From: Streptomyces aurantiacus JA 4570
GTDB taxonomy: Bacteria; Actinomycetota; Actinomycetes; Streptomycetales; Streptomycetaceae
Direction: 5' to 3'
Length of the DNA stretch: 45,469 nucleotides
Assembly (NCBI RefSeq): GCF_000414115.1
Contig: NZ_AOPZ01000055.1
Span: 1 to 45,469 of the forward strand
Shown here: piece after piece, positions 33,385-40,453 of the stretch
Position numbering within the stretch: the first letter of the stretch is position 1
Layout: every line of letters begins with the position of its first letter
Translations under genes and position numbers: made by a program
Notes under the pieces: generated by a model
What the model was told of the DNA's origin: nothing
Database searches by the model: none
What the model saw: the letters and a program-made list of their open reading frames with translations, nothing else

Positions 33385-33663
33385 CTAGCCCGGGATCAGG
33401 CCGTCGTCGGAGAGCATGGCGCGGACCTCGTCGAGGGTCGCGTCGGGCGCGGGGAGGATCAGCTCCGAGGGCTCCAGCGCGTCGTCGGGCAGCGGCTCGC
33501 CGAGCTTGCGCACCGCGTCGAGGAGAGCGTGCAGCGTCCGGCGGAAGCCGGCCTCGTCCCCGCTCTCCATCTCCTCGAGCAGTTCGTCGTCCAACGTGTT
33601 CAATTCGGTGAAGTGGCTGTCGGCCAGCTTCACCTGCCCCTCCCCCATGATCCGTACGATCAT
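33385..33663 (-). CDS. pspAA: PspA-associated protein PspAA
   Basis: The product is 92 residues. It opens MIVRIMGEGQ, continues with an acidic helical region (LNTLDDELLEEMESGDEAGF), and has the typical end PLPDDALEPSELILPAPDATLDEVRAMLSDDG. This is the actinobacterial protein found next to PspA. The ATG at 33663 has a strong GAGGAGG site; an upstream in-frame start is not needed. It follows pspA by 56 bp on the same strand, so the two are one operon. Its biochemical role is not established; it is thought to work with PspA at the membrane. Confidence 0.93.
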   Translation of the reverse strand: MIVRIMGEGQVKLADSHFTELNTLDDELLEEMESGDEAGFRRTLHALLDAVRKLGEPLPDDALEPSELILPAPDATLDEVRAMLSDDGLIPG

Positions 33664-33719
33664 GACGCCCTCCTCGGACGTGAGCGGTTCGGTCACAGCG
33701 CTACTGGATGCTGCTTGCC

Positions 33720-34517
33720 CTACTGCTTGTCGAAGCGGGGGGTGTCCTGCGGCTGCCCCTGCTGGCCCTGAGCGCCCTTGCCGCCCTCGATGGCCTGCTG
33801 CGACGTGCTGGATCCGCCGGCCAGCTCGGCCTTCATGCGCTGCAGCTCCAGCTCTACATCTGTACCACCGGAGAGGCGGTCCAGCTCGGACTGGATGTCG
33901 TCCTTGGCGAGCCCGGAGGAGTCGTCGAGGGCGCCGGAGGCGAGCAGCTCGTCGATCGCGCCGGCCCGCGCCTGGAGCGTCGCGGTCTTGTCCTCGGCGC
34001 GCTGGATCGCCATGCCGACGTCGCCCATCTCCTCGGAGATGCCGGAGAACGCCTCGCCGATCCGGGTCTGGGCCTCGGCGGCGGTGTACGTCGCCTTGAT
34101 GGTCTCCTTCTTCGTGCGGAAGGCGTCCACCTTGGCCTGCAGGCGCTGGGCCGCGAGGGTGAGCTTCTCCTCCTCGCCCTGCAGGGTCTGGTGCTGCACC
34201 TCCAGGTCGCTGACCTGCTGCTGGAGGGCGGCGCGGCGGGACAGGGCCTCACGGGCCAGGTCCTCGCGGCCGAGGGCCAGCGCCTTGCGGCCCTGGTCCT
34301 CAAGGGTGGAGGACTGCTTCTGGAGCTGGTTGAGCTGCAGCTCGAGACGCTTGCGGGAGGTCGCCACGTCGGCGACGCCGCGGCGCACCTTCTGCAGCAG
34401 CTCCAGCTGCTTCTGATACGAATAATCGAGGGTTTCGCGCGGGTCCTCGGCCCGGTCAAGGGCCTTGTTCGCCTTCGCGCGGAAGATCATCCCCATACGC
34501 TTCATGACACCGCTCAT
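33720..34517 (-). CDS. pspA: Phage-shock protein A / IM30 (Vipp1) family protein
   Basis: The product is 265 residues. An amphipathic N-terminus (MKRMGMIFRAKANKALD) binds the membrane, and residues 25-210 are a long helical coiled coil (ETLDYSYQKQLELLQKVRRGVADV onward), as in the ESCRT-III-like PspA/IM30 family that oligomerises on stressed membranes. A flexible tail rich in Gln, Gly and Ser follows. The first ATG is at 34517 and a second ATG four codons later is possible. It is divergent from the DUF3043 gene across 277 bp and is followed by pspAA. Confidence 0.96.
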   Translation of the reverse strand: MSGVMKRMGMIFRAKANKALDRAEDPRETLDYSYQKQLELLQKVRRGVADVATSRKRLELQLNQLQKQSSTLEDQGRKALALGREDLAREALSRRAALQQQVSDLEVQHQTLQGEEEKLTLAAQRLQAKVDAFRTKKETIKATYTAAEAQTRIGEAFSGISEEMGDVGMAIQRAEDKTATLQARAGAIDELLASGALDDSSGLAKDDIQSELDRLSGGTDVELELQRMKAELAGGSSTSQQAIEGGKGAQGQQGQPQDTPRFDKQ

Positions 34518-34794
34518 GGGCTTCGCGCGCCCCCTTCTGACGGACTTCCAGCTCCAGCTACTGCGACAGAACCCACGGTACGGGGTCTGTATCCATTACC
34601 GCACTGTTCGCGAGCGGATGCGCTCATCCCCAAGGACGACTGCCCCGCCCGCCTCTCCGGCGCAAGGAGTAGGTGCGCCCCTGGGAAACTGCCCGCAAGG
34701 CCCCTTTAGCCACATAATCAAGACGCTCGGCGTTGCGGGATCGTTCCCCGTGCGACGGTCATCCATACCCCGGCACCACGTACCCTTGGTCTTT
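34518..34794. other. 277-bp divergent region between pspA and the DUF3043 gene
   Basis: This gap must hold the pspA promoter, which I cannot place. A -10-like TACCCT at 34781-34786 ends eight bases before the GTG of the DUF3043 gene, again suggesting a leaderless message. No gene is evident. Confidence 0.5.
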
Positions 34795-35397
34795 GTGTTC
34801 CGTAGCCGATCCAAGGACGAGAAGGCCCCGGCAGCCAAGGCCCCGGTGACCGACGATTCGTCCGCGCAGACCCGTGACCCGCAGGCCCCCAAGGGCCGCC
34901 CCACCCCCAAGCGCGCCTTGGCCCAGTCCCAGCGCCGCAGCGTGATGAACACGCCGACGACGCGCAAGGAGGCCGCGAAGCGTCAGCGCGAGGAGCGCCG
35001 CATCCAGATGGCGAAGCAGCGCGAGGCGCTGGCCAGCGGCGACGAGCGGTTTCTGCCCGCGCGGGACAGGGGCCCGGTGCGCAAGTTCGCCCGCGAGTTC
35101 GTGGACTCGCGGTTCAACGTCGCCGAGTTCTTCCTGCCCATGGCCGTGGTCATCCTCGTCCTGAGCATGGTCCGCGTCCCGCAGCTGCAGAACATCGCGC
35201 TGCTGCTGTGGCTCGTCGTGATCGTCCTGATCGTTCTCGACTCGATCACCAATGTCTTCCGGCTGAAGAAGCGTCTCGCCGAGCGCTTCCCGGACGAGAA
35301 CAAGAAGGGCGCCGTCGCGTACGCCCTGATGCGCAGCCTCCAGATGCGCCGGCTGCGGCTGCCGAAGCCGCAGGGCAAGCGCGGAGCGCGGCCCTGA
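34795..35397 (+). CDS. DUF3043 membrane protein
   Basis: The product is 200 residues from the GTG at 34795. A charged cytoplasmic N-terminus (Lys/Arg/Gln-rich, about 1-100, including TPTTRKEAAKRQREERR) is followed by RGPVRKFAREFVDSRFNVAEFFLP and then two membrane helices (about 118-135 and 140-160). A basic C-terminus ends LPKPQGKRGARP. This is the actinobacterial DUF3043 family, of unknown function. The frame stays open far upstream, but homology-like character begins at this GTG. Its stop overlaps the proposed CTG start of the methyltransferase gene. Confidence 0.88.
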   Translation: MFRSRSKDEKAPAAKAPVTDDSSAQTRDPQAPKGRPTPKRALAQSQRRSVMNTPTTRKEAAKRQREERRIQMAKQREALASGDERFLPARDRGPVRKFAREFVDSRFNVAEFFLPMAVVILVLSMVRVPQLQNIALLLWLVVIVLIVLDSITNVFRLKKRLAERFPDENKKGAVAYALMRSLQMRRLRLPKPQGKRGARP

Positions 35398-36149
35398 GCG
35401 AGGACCGGGGCGCGAGCCCTGGGGCCGGCGAGGCCGTCCGGCTGGAGCTGGTCGGACGGCAGCTCGACGAGCGGATCGCGGCGCGGTTCCCCCTGGGAAA
35501 GCGGCTGCGGGTGCTCGACGTCGGCATGGGCCGCGGGACGCAGGCGCTGCGCCTCGCCCGTGGCGGGCACGAGGTCACGGGCGTCGAGCGGGAACCGGAG
35601 CATCTCGCCGCGGTGCGGGCTGCCGCGGCCGCCGAGCCGGAGGGCATCCGGTCGCGGATGCGGGTCGTCGAGGGCGACGGGCGGGACACCGGGGTGCACT
35701 TCCTGCCCGGGAGCTTCGACGTCGTGCTGTGCCACGGCGTGCTGATGCACGTCGAGGAGCCCGACGCGCTGCTCGCCGGCCTCGGGCGGATGCTGGCGCC
35801 CGGCGGGCTGCTGTCCGTGGTGGTGCGCAACGCCGACGCGTTGGCCATGCGGCCCGGGCTGCGGGGTGACTGGGGCGGGGCGCTCGCCGCGTTCGGCGCG
35901 CATACGTATCGGGACGAGGCCGGGGGCGAGGTGCGGGCGCATCGGCTCGACGCCCTCAGCCAGGCGCTGGCGGGAATCGCCGCGCCGCTGGTCGCCTGGT
36001 ACGGGGTTCGCGTCTTCTCCGAAGCCACCGAGATCCCGGAGGCCGGGGCCGCTCTTGACGCGCTGCTCGCCGCCGAGGAGCGGGCCGGACGGACGGAGCC
36101 CTATCGGCGGGTGGCGAGCATGCTGCATCTTTGCGGCGGGCGGGACTGA
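35394..36149 (+). CDS. Class I SAM-dependent methyltransferase, probable CTG start
   Basis: The product is about 251 residues. The SAM-binding fold is clear: motif I VLDVGMGRGTQALRLA, an acidic end to strand 2 (GVERE), motif II EGDGRD, motif III SFDVVLCHGVLMHVEEPD, and LAPGGLLSVVVRN. No ATG, GTG or TTG in frame precedes the fold at a sensible place. A CTG at 35394 overlaps the upstream stop as CTGA and has GGAG seven bases before it, so I propose a CTG start coupled to the DUF3043 gene. The motif-III region resembles CmoA/SmtA-like enzymes, but the substrate is unknown. Confidence 0.82.
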   Translation: MSEDRGASPGAGEAVRLELVGRQLDERIAARFPLGKRLRVLDVGMGRGTQALRLARGGHEVTGVEREPEHLAAVRAAAAAEPEGIRSRMRVVEGDGRDTGVHFLPGSFDVVLCHGVLMHVEEPDALLAGLGRMLAPGGLLSVVVRNADALAMRPGLRGDWGGALAAFGAHTYRDEAGGEVRAHRLDALSQALAGIAAPLVAWYGVRVFSEATEIPEAGAALDALLAAEERAGRTEPYRRVASMLHLCGGRD

Positions 36150-36199
36150 GCGCTTCGCCGGATGTGCGGTGCTGATCCTGCGAGCCGGTGGGGGCTTGT

Positions 36200-36222
36200 C
36201 GCGCGGTTCCCCGCGCCCCTTC
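36200..36222. repeat. Dispersed intergenic repeat, variant copy
   Basis: CGCGCGGTTCCCCGCGCCCC differs from the core element at one base. It lies between the methyltransferase and the protease genes. Confidence 0.7.
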
Positions 36223-36292
36223 CAGGGCGCGGTGCCCCCTGTTTGGGCGTGCAACGCAGGACCGGTCCACGGGCGGGCCTGAAACTCGGCGT

Positions 36293-37354
36293 ATGAGAGT
36301 GCTGCGTACGCGAGTGACGGTGACGTCGATGGCCGTGGCCCTGGCCGCGTTCGTCTCAGGGTGTTCCGGCAACGGTGACGGAGACGGCCCGAGGGCGGAC
36401 CGTTCGACCACGCAGGCCGCCCCCGCCGCGGCGAGCGACCTTCAGGACGACTACCAGAAGGTGATCAAGGACGTGCTGCCGTCCGTCGTACAGATCGACG
36501 CGGGCGACAGCCTCGGCTCCGGCGTGGTGTACGACGACAAGGGCCACATCGTCACCAACGCCCATGTCGTGGGGAACGAGAAGACGTTCCGGGTGACCAC
36601 GGCCACCGGCGAACAGCCGCTCGGCGCGAAGCTCGTGTCGGCGTACCCCGAACAGGATCTCGCCGTCATCAAGCTGGACTCCGTACCGAAGGGCCTGAAG
36701 GCCGCGGAGTTCGGGGACTCGGCGAAGGTCGAGGTCGGCCAGATCGTCCTCGCGATGGGCTCTCCGCTCGGCCTCTCGTCGAGCGTCACGCAGGGCATCG
36801 TGTCGGCGACCGGCCGCACGGTCAGCGAGGGCCGCGCGGGCGGCGGCACCGGCGCGACGATCGCGAACATGGTGCAGACGTCGGCCGCGATCAACCCGGG
36901 CAACAGCGGCGGCGCCCTCGTCGACCTCGACGGCCGGGTCATCGGCATTCCGACGCTCGCGGCGACCGACCCGGACATGGGCGACAGCGCCGCGCCCGGC
37001 ATCGGCTTCGCGATCCCCGCGTCCATGGTGAAGACGGTGGCCGACCAGATCGTGAAGAGCGGCCGGGTCACCGACTCGGGCCGTGCCGCGCTCGGCATCA
37101 CCGCGCGCACGGTGCTCGGCGACGACTACCGCCCCGCGGGCGTGGCGATCGTCGAGGTGCGGGACGGCGGCGGCGCGGCCAAGGCGGGCCTGCGGCCCGG
37201 CGACATCCTCACCGCGCTCGGCGACACCCCGATCACCACGATCACCTCCCTCTCCGAGGCCCTGGCAGCGGTCAAACCGGGCGACAAGGAGCGGGTGACG
37301 TACGTACGCGACGGCGACGAGCGGAAGGCCGAGGTCACCCTCGGCGAGATGTAG
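36293..37354 (+). CDS. HtrA/DegP-like serine protease lipoprotein with PDZ domain
   Basis: The product is 353 residues from the ATG at 36293. The lipobox FVSGC ends at C24, so the protein is tethered outside the membrane. The trypsin-like domain (about 55-255) has the triad H91 in VTNAHVV, D122 in EQDLAVIKL and S205 in NPGNSGGAL. A PDZ domain (about 262-350) contains GGGAAKAGLRPGDIL. Proteases of this type degrade or refold damaged envelope proteins. It has only one PDZ domain. No strong ribosome binding site is visible before the ATG. It is followed by a repeat-rich gap shared with a convergent small gene. Confidence 0.95.
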   Translation: MRVLRTRVTVTSMAVALAAFVSGCSGNGDGDGPRADRSTTQAAPAAASDLQDDYQKVIKDVLPSVVQIDAGDSLGSGVVYDDKGHIVTNAHVVGNEKTFRVTTATGEQPLGAKLVSAYPEQDLAVIKLDSVPKGLKAAEFGDSAKVEVGQIVLAMGSPLGLSSSVTQGIVSATGRTVSEGRAGGGTGATIANMVQTSAAINPGNSGGALVDLDGRVIGIPTLAATDPDMGDSAAPGIGFAIPASMVKTVADQIVKSGRVTDSGRAALGITARTVLGDDYRPAGVAIVEVRDGGGAAKAGLRPGDILTALGDTPITTITSLSEALAAVKPGDKERVTYVRDGDERKAEVTLGEM

Positions 37355-37381
37355 GCCCCAAGGGGCGCGGGATGTGCCGTA

Positions 37382-37412
37382 AGCCCCGTAAGGGGCGCGG
37401 GGAACTGCGCGA
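37382..37412. repeat. Dispersed intergenic repeat, full copy
   Basis: This is the same 30-bp element as the arm at 12048-12077 (starting AGCCCCGTAAGGGGCGCGGG, ending ACTGCGCG). It lies just after the protease gene. Confidence 0.85.
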
Positions 37413-37426
37413 GCAACCACAAGCAA

Positions 37427-37471
37427 GCCGCAGACGCGTCTGCTCGCTGTCTCGGCAGACGCGTCTGCGGC
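37427..37471. repeat. Nested inverted repeat, likely bidirectional terminator
   Basis: GCCGCAGACGCGTCTGC and GCAGACGCGTCTGCGGC form a perfect 17-bp stem with an 11-nt loop. Each arm contains the 14-bp palindrome GCAGACGCGTCTGC, so the arms can also fold alone. It lies between the convergent protease and small-protein genes. Confidence 0.85.
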
Positions 37472-37506
37472 ATTTCCTGGGCTGATCGCGATTTCCTGGG
37501 CTGATC
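37472..37506. repeat. 16-bp direct repeat
   Basis: ATTTCCTGGGCTGATC occurs at 37472-37487 and 37491-37506, separated by three bases, immediately beside the nested inverted repeat. Confidence 0.85.
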
Positions 37507-37557
37507 ACGCCCCGGCCCACGCGGCGGAGCCGCATGTCCTACACAGCCCCGTGCCCC

Positions 37558-37773
37558 TTACAGGGCACCCTCGGCGTGCAGGCTCATCGGGCCGTAGATC
37601 TTCGTGGTGTCCTCGAAGAGCGCCACCTGGTCCGCGCCGCCCTCCGCGAGGTCCTTCCAGTGTTCGCCGATCCAGGATTCCGCGTCTCCCTGGGTGGTGA
37701 ACTCCTCGGGCTGCACGGCAGGCTGGACCTCCGTCCCGTCCGCCTTCTCGAACCGCCACGTCCATGCCGCCAT
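37558..37773 (-). CDS. Small conserved hypothetical protein
   Basis: This 71-residue protein starts MAAWTWRFEKADGTEV, has several aromatic residues (WIGEHWKDL) and is acidic overall. There is no membrane segment or cysteine, so it is probably a small cytoplasmic domain. The ATG has GGGAGG upstream and codon use is typical. It lies divergent from the cobU gene and convergent with the protease gene. I recognise it only as a type of small protein common in actinobacteria; function unknown. Confidence 0.85.
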   Translation of the reverse strand: MAAWTWRFEKADGTEVQPAVQPEEFTTQGDAESWIGEHWKDLAEGGADQVALFEDTTKIYGPMSLHAEGAL

Positions 37774-37886
37774 GTCAGCCTCCCGAGGTCCAGTGGGTGT
37801 CCCGGCAGCCGCCCGGAGCGGGAGCCGGAGCCGCTTGAAGCCTAGCCGGGCGCGCGGCGCCGGGGGCGACGCGGGAGGATCTTCCT

Positions 37887-39090
37887 GTGGAACTGACTCT
37901 GCTCGGCACCGGAGCCCCCGAAGGGCTGCCGCTTCCCGGCTGCCCCTGCGCCGTGTGCGCGACCGCGCTCGGCGACTCCGCGCGGGCCGCGACCGCGCTG
38001 CTGCTCGACGGCGTGCTGCTGCTCGACCTGACGCCCGGCGCCGCCTTCGCCGCCGCGCGCGCCGGGCACTCCCTCGGCGGGGTGCGCCAGGTGCTGCTCT
38101 CGCACCCGCACGACGGCCCCGCCGTGGAGGTGCCGGCCGGCCTTCCGCAGCCCGGTCGCGTGCCCGACGGCCGGGAGCTGGCGCTCCTGACCGGCCACCG
38201 GGTGCGCGCGGTCGCGACGGACGCGCCCGGCACCGGCTACGAGGTGACGGGGCCCGACGGCGACCGGCTGCTGTATGTATCTGCCGCCGGGTGCCGCGCC
38301 CGCCGGTTTCCCCGAGGAGCAGGCTCCGTACGAGATGGTCGTCGCCGACGTCGTCGGGCGCCCGGACGGCCTGGCCCGGCTGCGGGCGGCCGGCGGCGTG
38401 ACCCCGACGACGGACGTCCTGGCCGTCCACATCGGGCACGAGGCGCCCGCCGGGCCCGAGCTGACGCGCCGGCTCGCCGCGGCCGGCGCACGGGCGGTCC
38501 CGGACGGTACGACGCTGATCGTCGGCGCCTACGAGGACGTACCGGACCTGCCGCGCCGCACCCTCATCCTGGGCGGCGCCCGCTCCGGCAAGTCGATGGA
38601 GGCCGAGCGGCGCCTGGAGGCGTTCCCCGACGTGCTGTACGTCGCCACGGGCGGCAGCCGCAACGGCGACTCCGAGTGGGCGGAGCGGGTGCGGGCGCAC
38701 CGCGAGCGGCGTCCCGGTTCCTGGCGGACCACGGAGACCTGCGACCTCGTGCCCCTGCTCGCGGAGCCCGGGCCGCCGCTGCTCGTGGACTGTCTGTCGC
38801 TGTGGCTCACGCATGTGATGGACGAGGTGAACGCGTGGGACGACGCCGAGTGGGCGGGCGGCGGGGAGCGGTCGCTGCGCAAGCGGGTCACGGAGCTGAC
38901 GGACGCGGTGCGCGCCACCCGGCGCACTGTCGTCGCCGTGTCCAACGAGGTCGGCTCGGGCATCGTGCCCGCGACCGCGTCGGGCCGCCGCTACCGCGAC
39001 GAACTCGGCCGCCTCAACGCCGCGTTCGCCGCCGAGTGCGAGCATGTGCTCCTCGTGGTGGCGGGGCAGGCGCTGGCCCTGCGCGGCTGA
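37887..39090 (+). pseudogene. cobU: Frameshifted MBL-fold/CobU fusion gene (full extent)
   Basis: The GTG at 37887 with GGGAGG upstream begins a metallo-beta-lactamase-like domain (MELTLLGTGAPEGLPLPGCP, LLSHPHDGPA) that normally continues into the CobU kinase in one chain. Here the frame breaks at 38273-38280, where GTAT is tandemly duplicated. Removing four bases joins DGDRLLY to LPPGAAPAG and gives one frame of 400 codons (399 residues), the normal size for this fusion. As it stands, the N-terminal frame runs on out of register to a stop at 39164 inside the next gene. It may be a real mutation, phase variation or a sequencing error. Confidence 0.75.
38275..39090 (+). CDS. cobU: Adenosylcobinamide kinase / guanylyltransferase portion
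   Basis: This 271-residue frame holds the end of the MBL-like domain and then a complete CobU domain. The P-loop is GGARSGKS (residues 100-107), followed by DVLYVATGG, LLVDCLSLWLTHVM, VVAVSNEVGSGIVP and the ending VLLVVAGQALALRG. CobU phosphorylates adenosylcobinamide and then transfers GMP to it, making the substrate of CobS. The ATG at 38275 exists only because of the GTAT duplication, so the kinase could still be made alone from it, although I see no good ribosome binding site. cobT and cobS lie downstream. Confidence 0.85.
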   Translation: MYLPPGAAPAGFPEEQAPYEMVVADVVGRPDGLARLRAAGGVTPTTDVLAVHIGHEAPAGPELTRRLAAAGARAVPDGTTLIVGAYEDVPDLPRRTLILGGARSGKSMEAERRLEAFPDVLYVATGGSRNGDSEWAERVRAHRERRPGSWRTTETCDLVPLLAEPGPPLLVDCLSLWLTHVMDEVNAWDDAEWAGGGERSLRKRVTELTDAVRATRRTVVAVSNEVGSGIVPATASGRRYRDELGRLNAAFAAECEHVLLVVAGQALALRG

Positions 39091-39102
39091 CGGCCCGCGG
39101 TC

Positions 39103-40212
39103 TCAGGCGCCGGGCTCCTTGCGGGCGATCACGCGGTACGCGTTGGCGAAGCCGGTGCGGGTGAGCAGCGGGGCGAGCAGTACGTCGGCCGCGTACGCCA
39201 GCGCGAGGAGCGGGGCGGCCGCCCACGAGGCCGCGCGCCGCAGCGCTAGCCGCGGCCCGCTCGGCGGCTCCGCCCGCCAGGGCACGTCCGCCTCGGGCAG
39301 CAGCCGGTTGAGGAGCAGGGCGCAGGCCGTGCTCAGGTCGGCCGGCACGTGCGGGGCGCGGCGGTCGACGTCGACGACGGTGAAGCCGAGCTCGTCCAGC
39401 TCCCGGCAGAGGTTGGCGAGCGGCACGAAGTGCAGATGGCGCGGCTGGCGGTAGGACGCCCACCACTTGCCGAGGAGCCGGGCGGAACGGCTCTCCGGGT
39501 CCGGCGCCTCGATCAGCAGATGCCCGCCGGGCCGCAGCACGGTGGCGGCCGCCCGCAGTTCCCCGCGCGGATCCGGCCGGCGTTGCAGGTAGTGGACCAT
39601 GCTGAGCGCGTCGTAGCGCCCCGCGAGGTGTCTGGCGAGGTCGGTGAGGCGGCCGCGGTGGGCCTCCTCGATGCGGCCGTGCCGCACCCCCTCCACCAGG
39701 TCGGGGTCGCTGTCGAGCCCGTCGAAGGCCGTGTACGGCAGCACCTCCCTGGCCTCCGCCGGAAACCGGGCGCGGCCGGTGCCCACGTCCAGCCAGCTCT
39801 CGGGCTCGTCGAACCGGCTCAGCGCGCGGACGCCGGCGAGGCGCCGGGAACGGCCCGCCCCGGCGCGGGCGAGCAGCGCGGCCGCGCCGCCGCCGAGCCC
39901 GTGGCACAGGTCCTGCCGCCAGAAGTCCCGGTGGCCGAGGTCCTGGCGGCCGGAGCCAAGACGGTAGAAGTCCAGGCCCTCGGCGCTGAGCAGGGGGTTC
40001 TGGAAGGTGTGGGCGCAGTCCGCGCACCGCTCCAGCGTGAAGGTGCCCGGCTTGCGCTGGATCAGGTCGGCGGTGCGCAGCCGCACGCGCAGCCGGGGCG
40101 AGCCGCACCAGGGGCAGTCGGCGCGGCGCGGCGCGTGGAAGGGGCCGGTTCCGCAGGCGAGCCGGGCGAGGCAGCTCGGGCGGCGTTCGGCGGTCTGCCG
40201 CGCGAGGTCCAT
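39103..40212 (-). CDS. Class I SAM-dependent methyltransferase with N-terminal zinc ribbon
   Basis: The product is 369 residues from the ATG at 40212, which has CAGGAG six bases upstream. Two cysteine pairs near the N-terminus (C33 and C36 in CPWC, C63 and C66 in CADC) form a probable zinc ribbon. The SAM fold follows with motif I SWLDVGTGRARF, then AFDGLDSDPDLVEGV, LSMVHYLQRRPDP and LRPGGHLLIEAPDP. The C-terminal 80 residues include hydrophobic stretches (LLALAYAADVLLAPLL) that may contact the membrane. This layout is seen in methyltransferases acting on sugars or lipids, but the substrate cannot be named. It is convergent with cobU, 12 bp away, and divergent from cobT. Confidence 0.9.
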   Translation of the reverse strand: MDLARQTAERRPSCLARLACGTGPFHAPRRADCPWCGSPRLRVRLRTADLIQRKPGTFTLERCADCAHTFQNPLLSAEGLDFYRLGSGRQDLGHRDFWRQDLCHGLGGGAAALLARAGAGRSRRLAGVRALSRFDEPESWLDVGTGRARFPAEAREVLPYTAFDGLDSDPDLVEGVRHGRIEEAHRGRLTDLARHLAGRYDALSMVHYLQRRPDPRGELRAAATVLRPGGHLLIEAPDPESRSARLLGKWWASYRQPRHLHFVPLANLCRELDELGFTVVDVDRRAPHVPADLSTACALLLNRLLPEADVPWRAEPPSGPRLALRRAASWAAAPLLALAYAADVLLAPLLTRTGFANAYRVIARKEPGA

Positions 40213-40235
40213 GACGTACTCCTGGATGCTTGCGG

Positions 40236-40299
40236 CCAGCGATACGACGACGCGGTACGTAAACCAGCGATACGACGACGCGGTACGTAAAAGCGATAC
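40236..40299. repeat. 28-bp tandem duplication upstream of the zinc-ribbon methyltransferase
   Basis: Two perfect 28-bp copies (40236-40263 and 40264-40291; core GATACGACGACGCGGTACGT) are followed by a partial AGCGATAC. The array ends 24 bp before the methyltransferase start and lies in its leader or promoter. Confidence 0.9.
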
Positions 40300-40440
40300 C
40301 GGCAATTCTGGACAAACAGACTGTACGGACCGTAAGGGATGCCCCACGCCGATTCAATGACGTTCGAGGACGTCGCGGCGCGCCTGCCGCGCATGGCCCG
40401 GGCACGTGGGGCCGTTCGCGCGAACGTCACGCCCCGCCGG

Positions 40441-40446
40441 TACTGT
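40441..40446 (+). promoter_or_regulatory. -10 element of cobT (leaderless layout)
   Basis: TACTGT ends seven bases before the cobT ATG, which lacks a ribosome binding site. I see no convincing -35 and no cobalamin riboswitch upstream. Confidence 0.45.
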
Positions 40447-40453
40447 TCGCCGA

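Noticed and set aside
40300..40453. Cobalamin riboswitch before cobT
   Set aside because: No B12-box-like sequence and almost no leader; cobT looks leaderless. The same holds before cobS.
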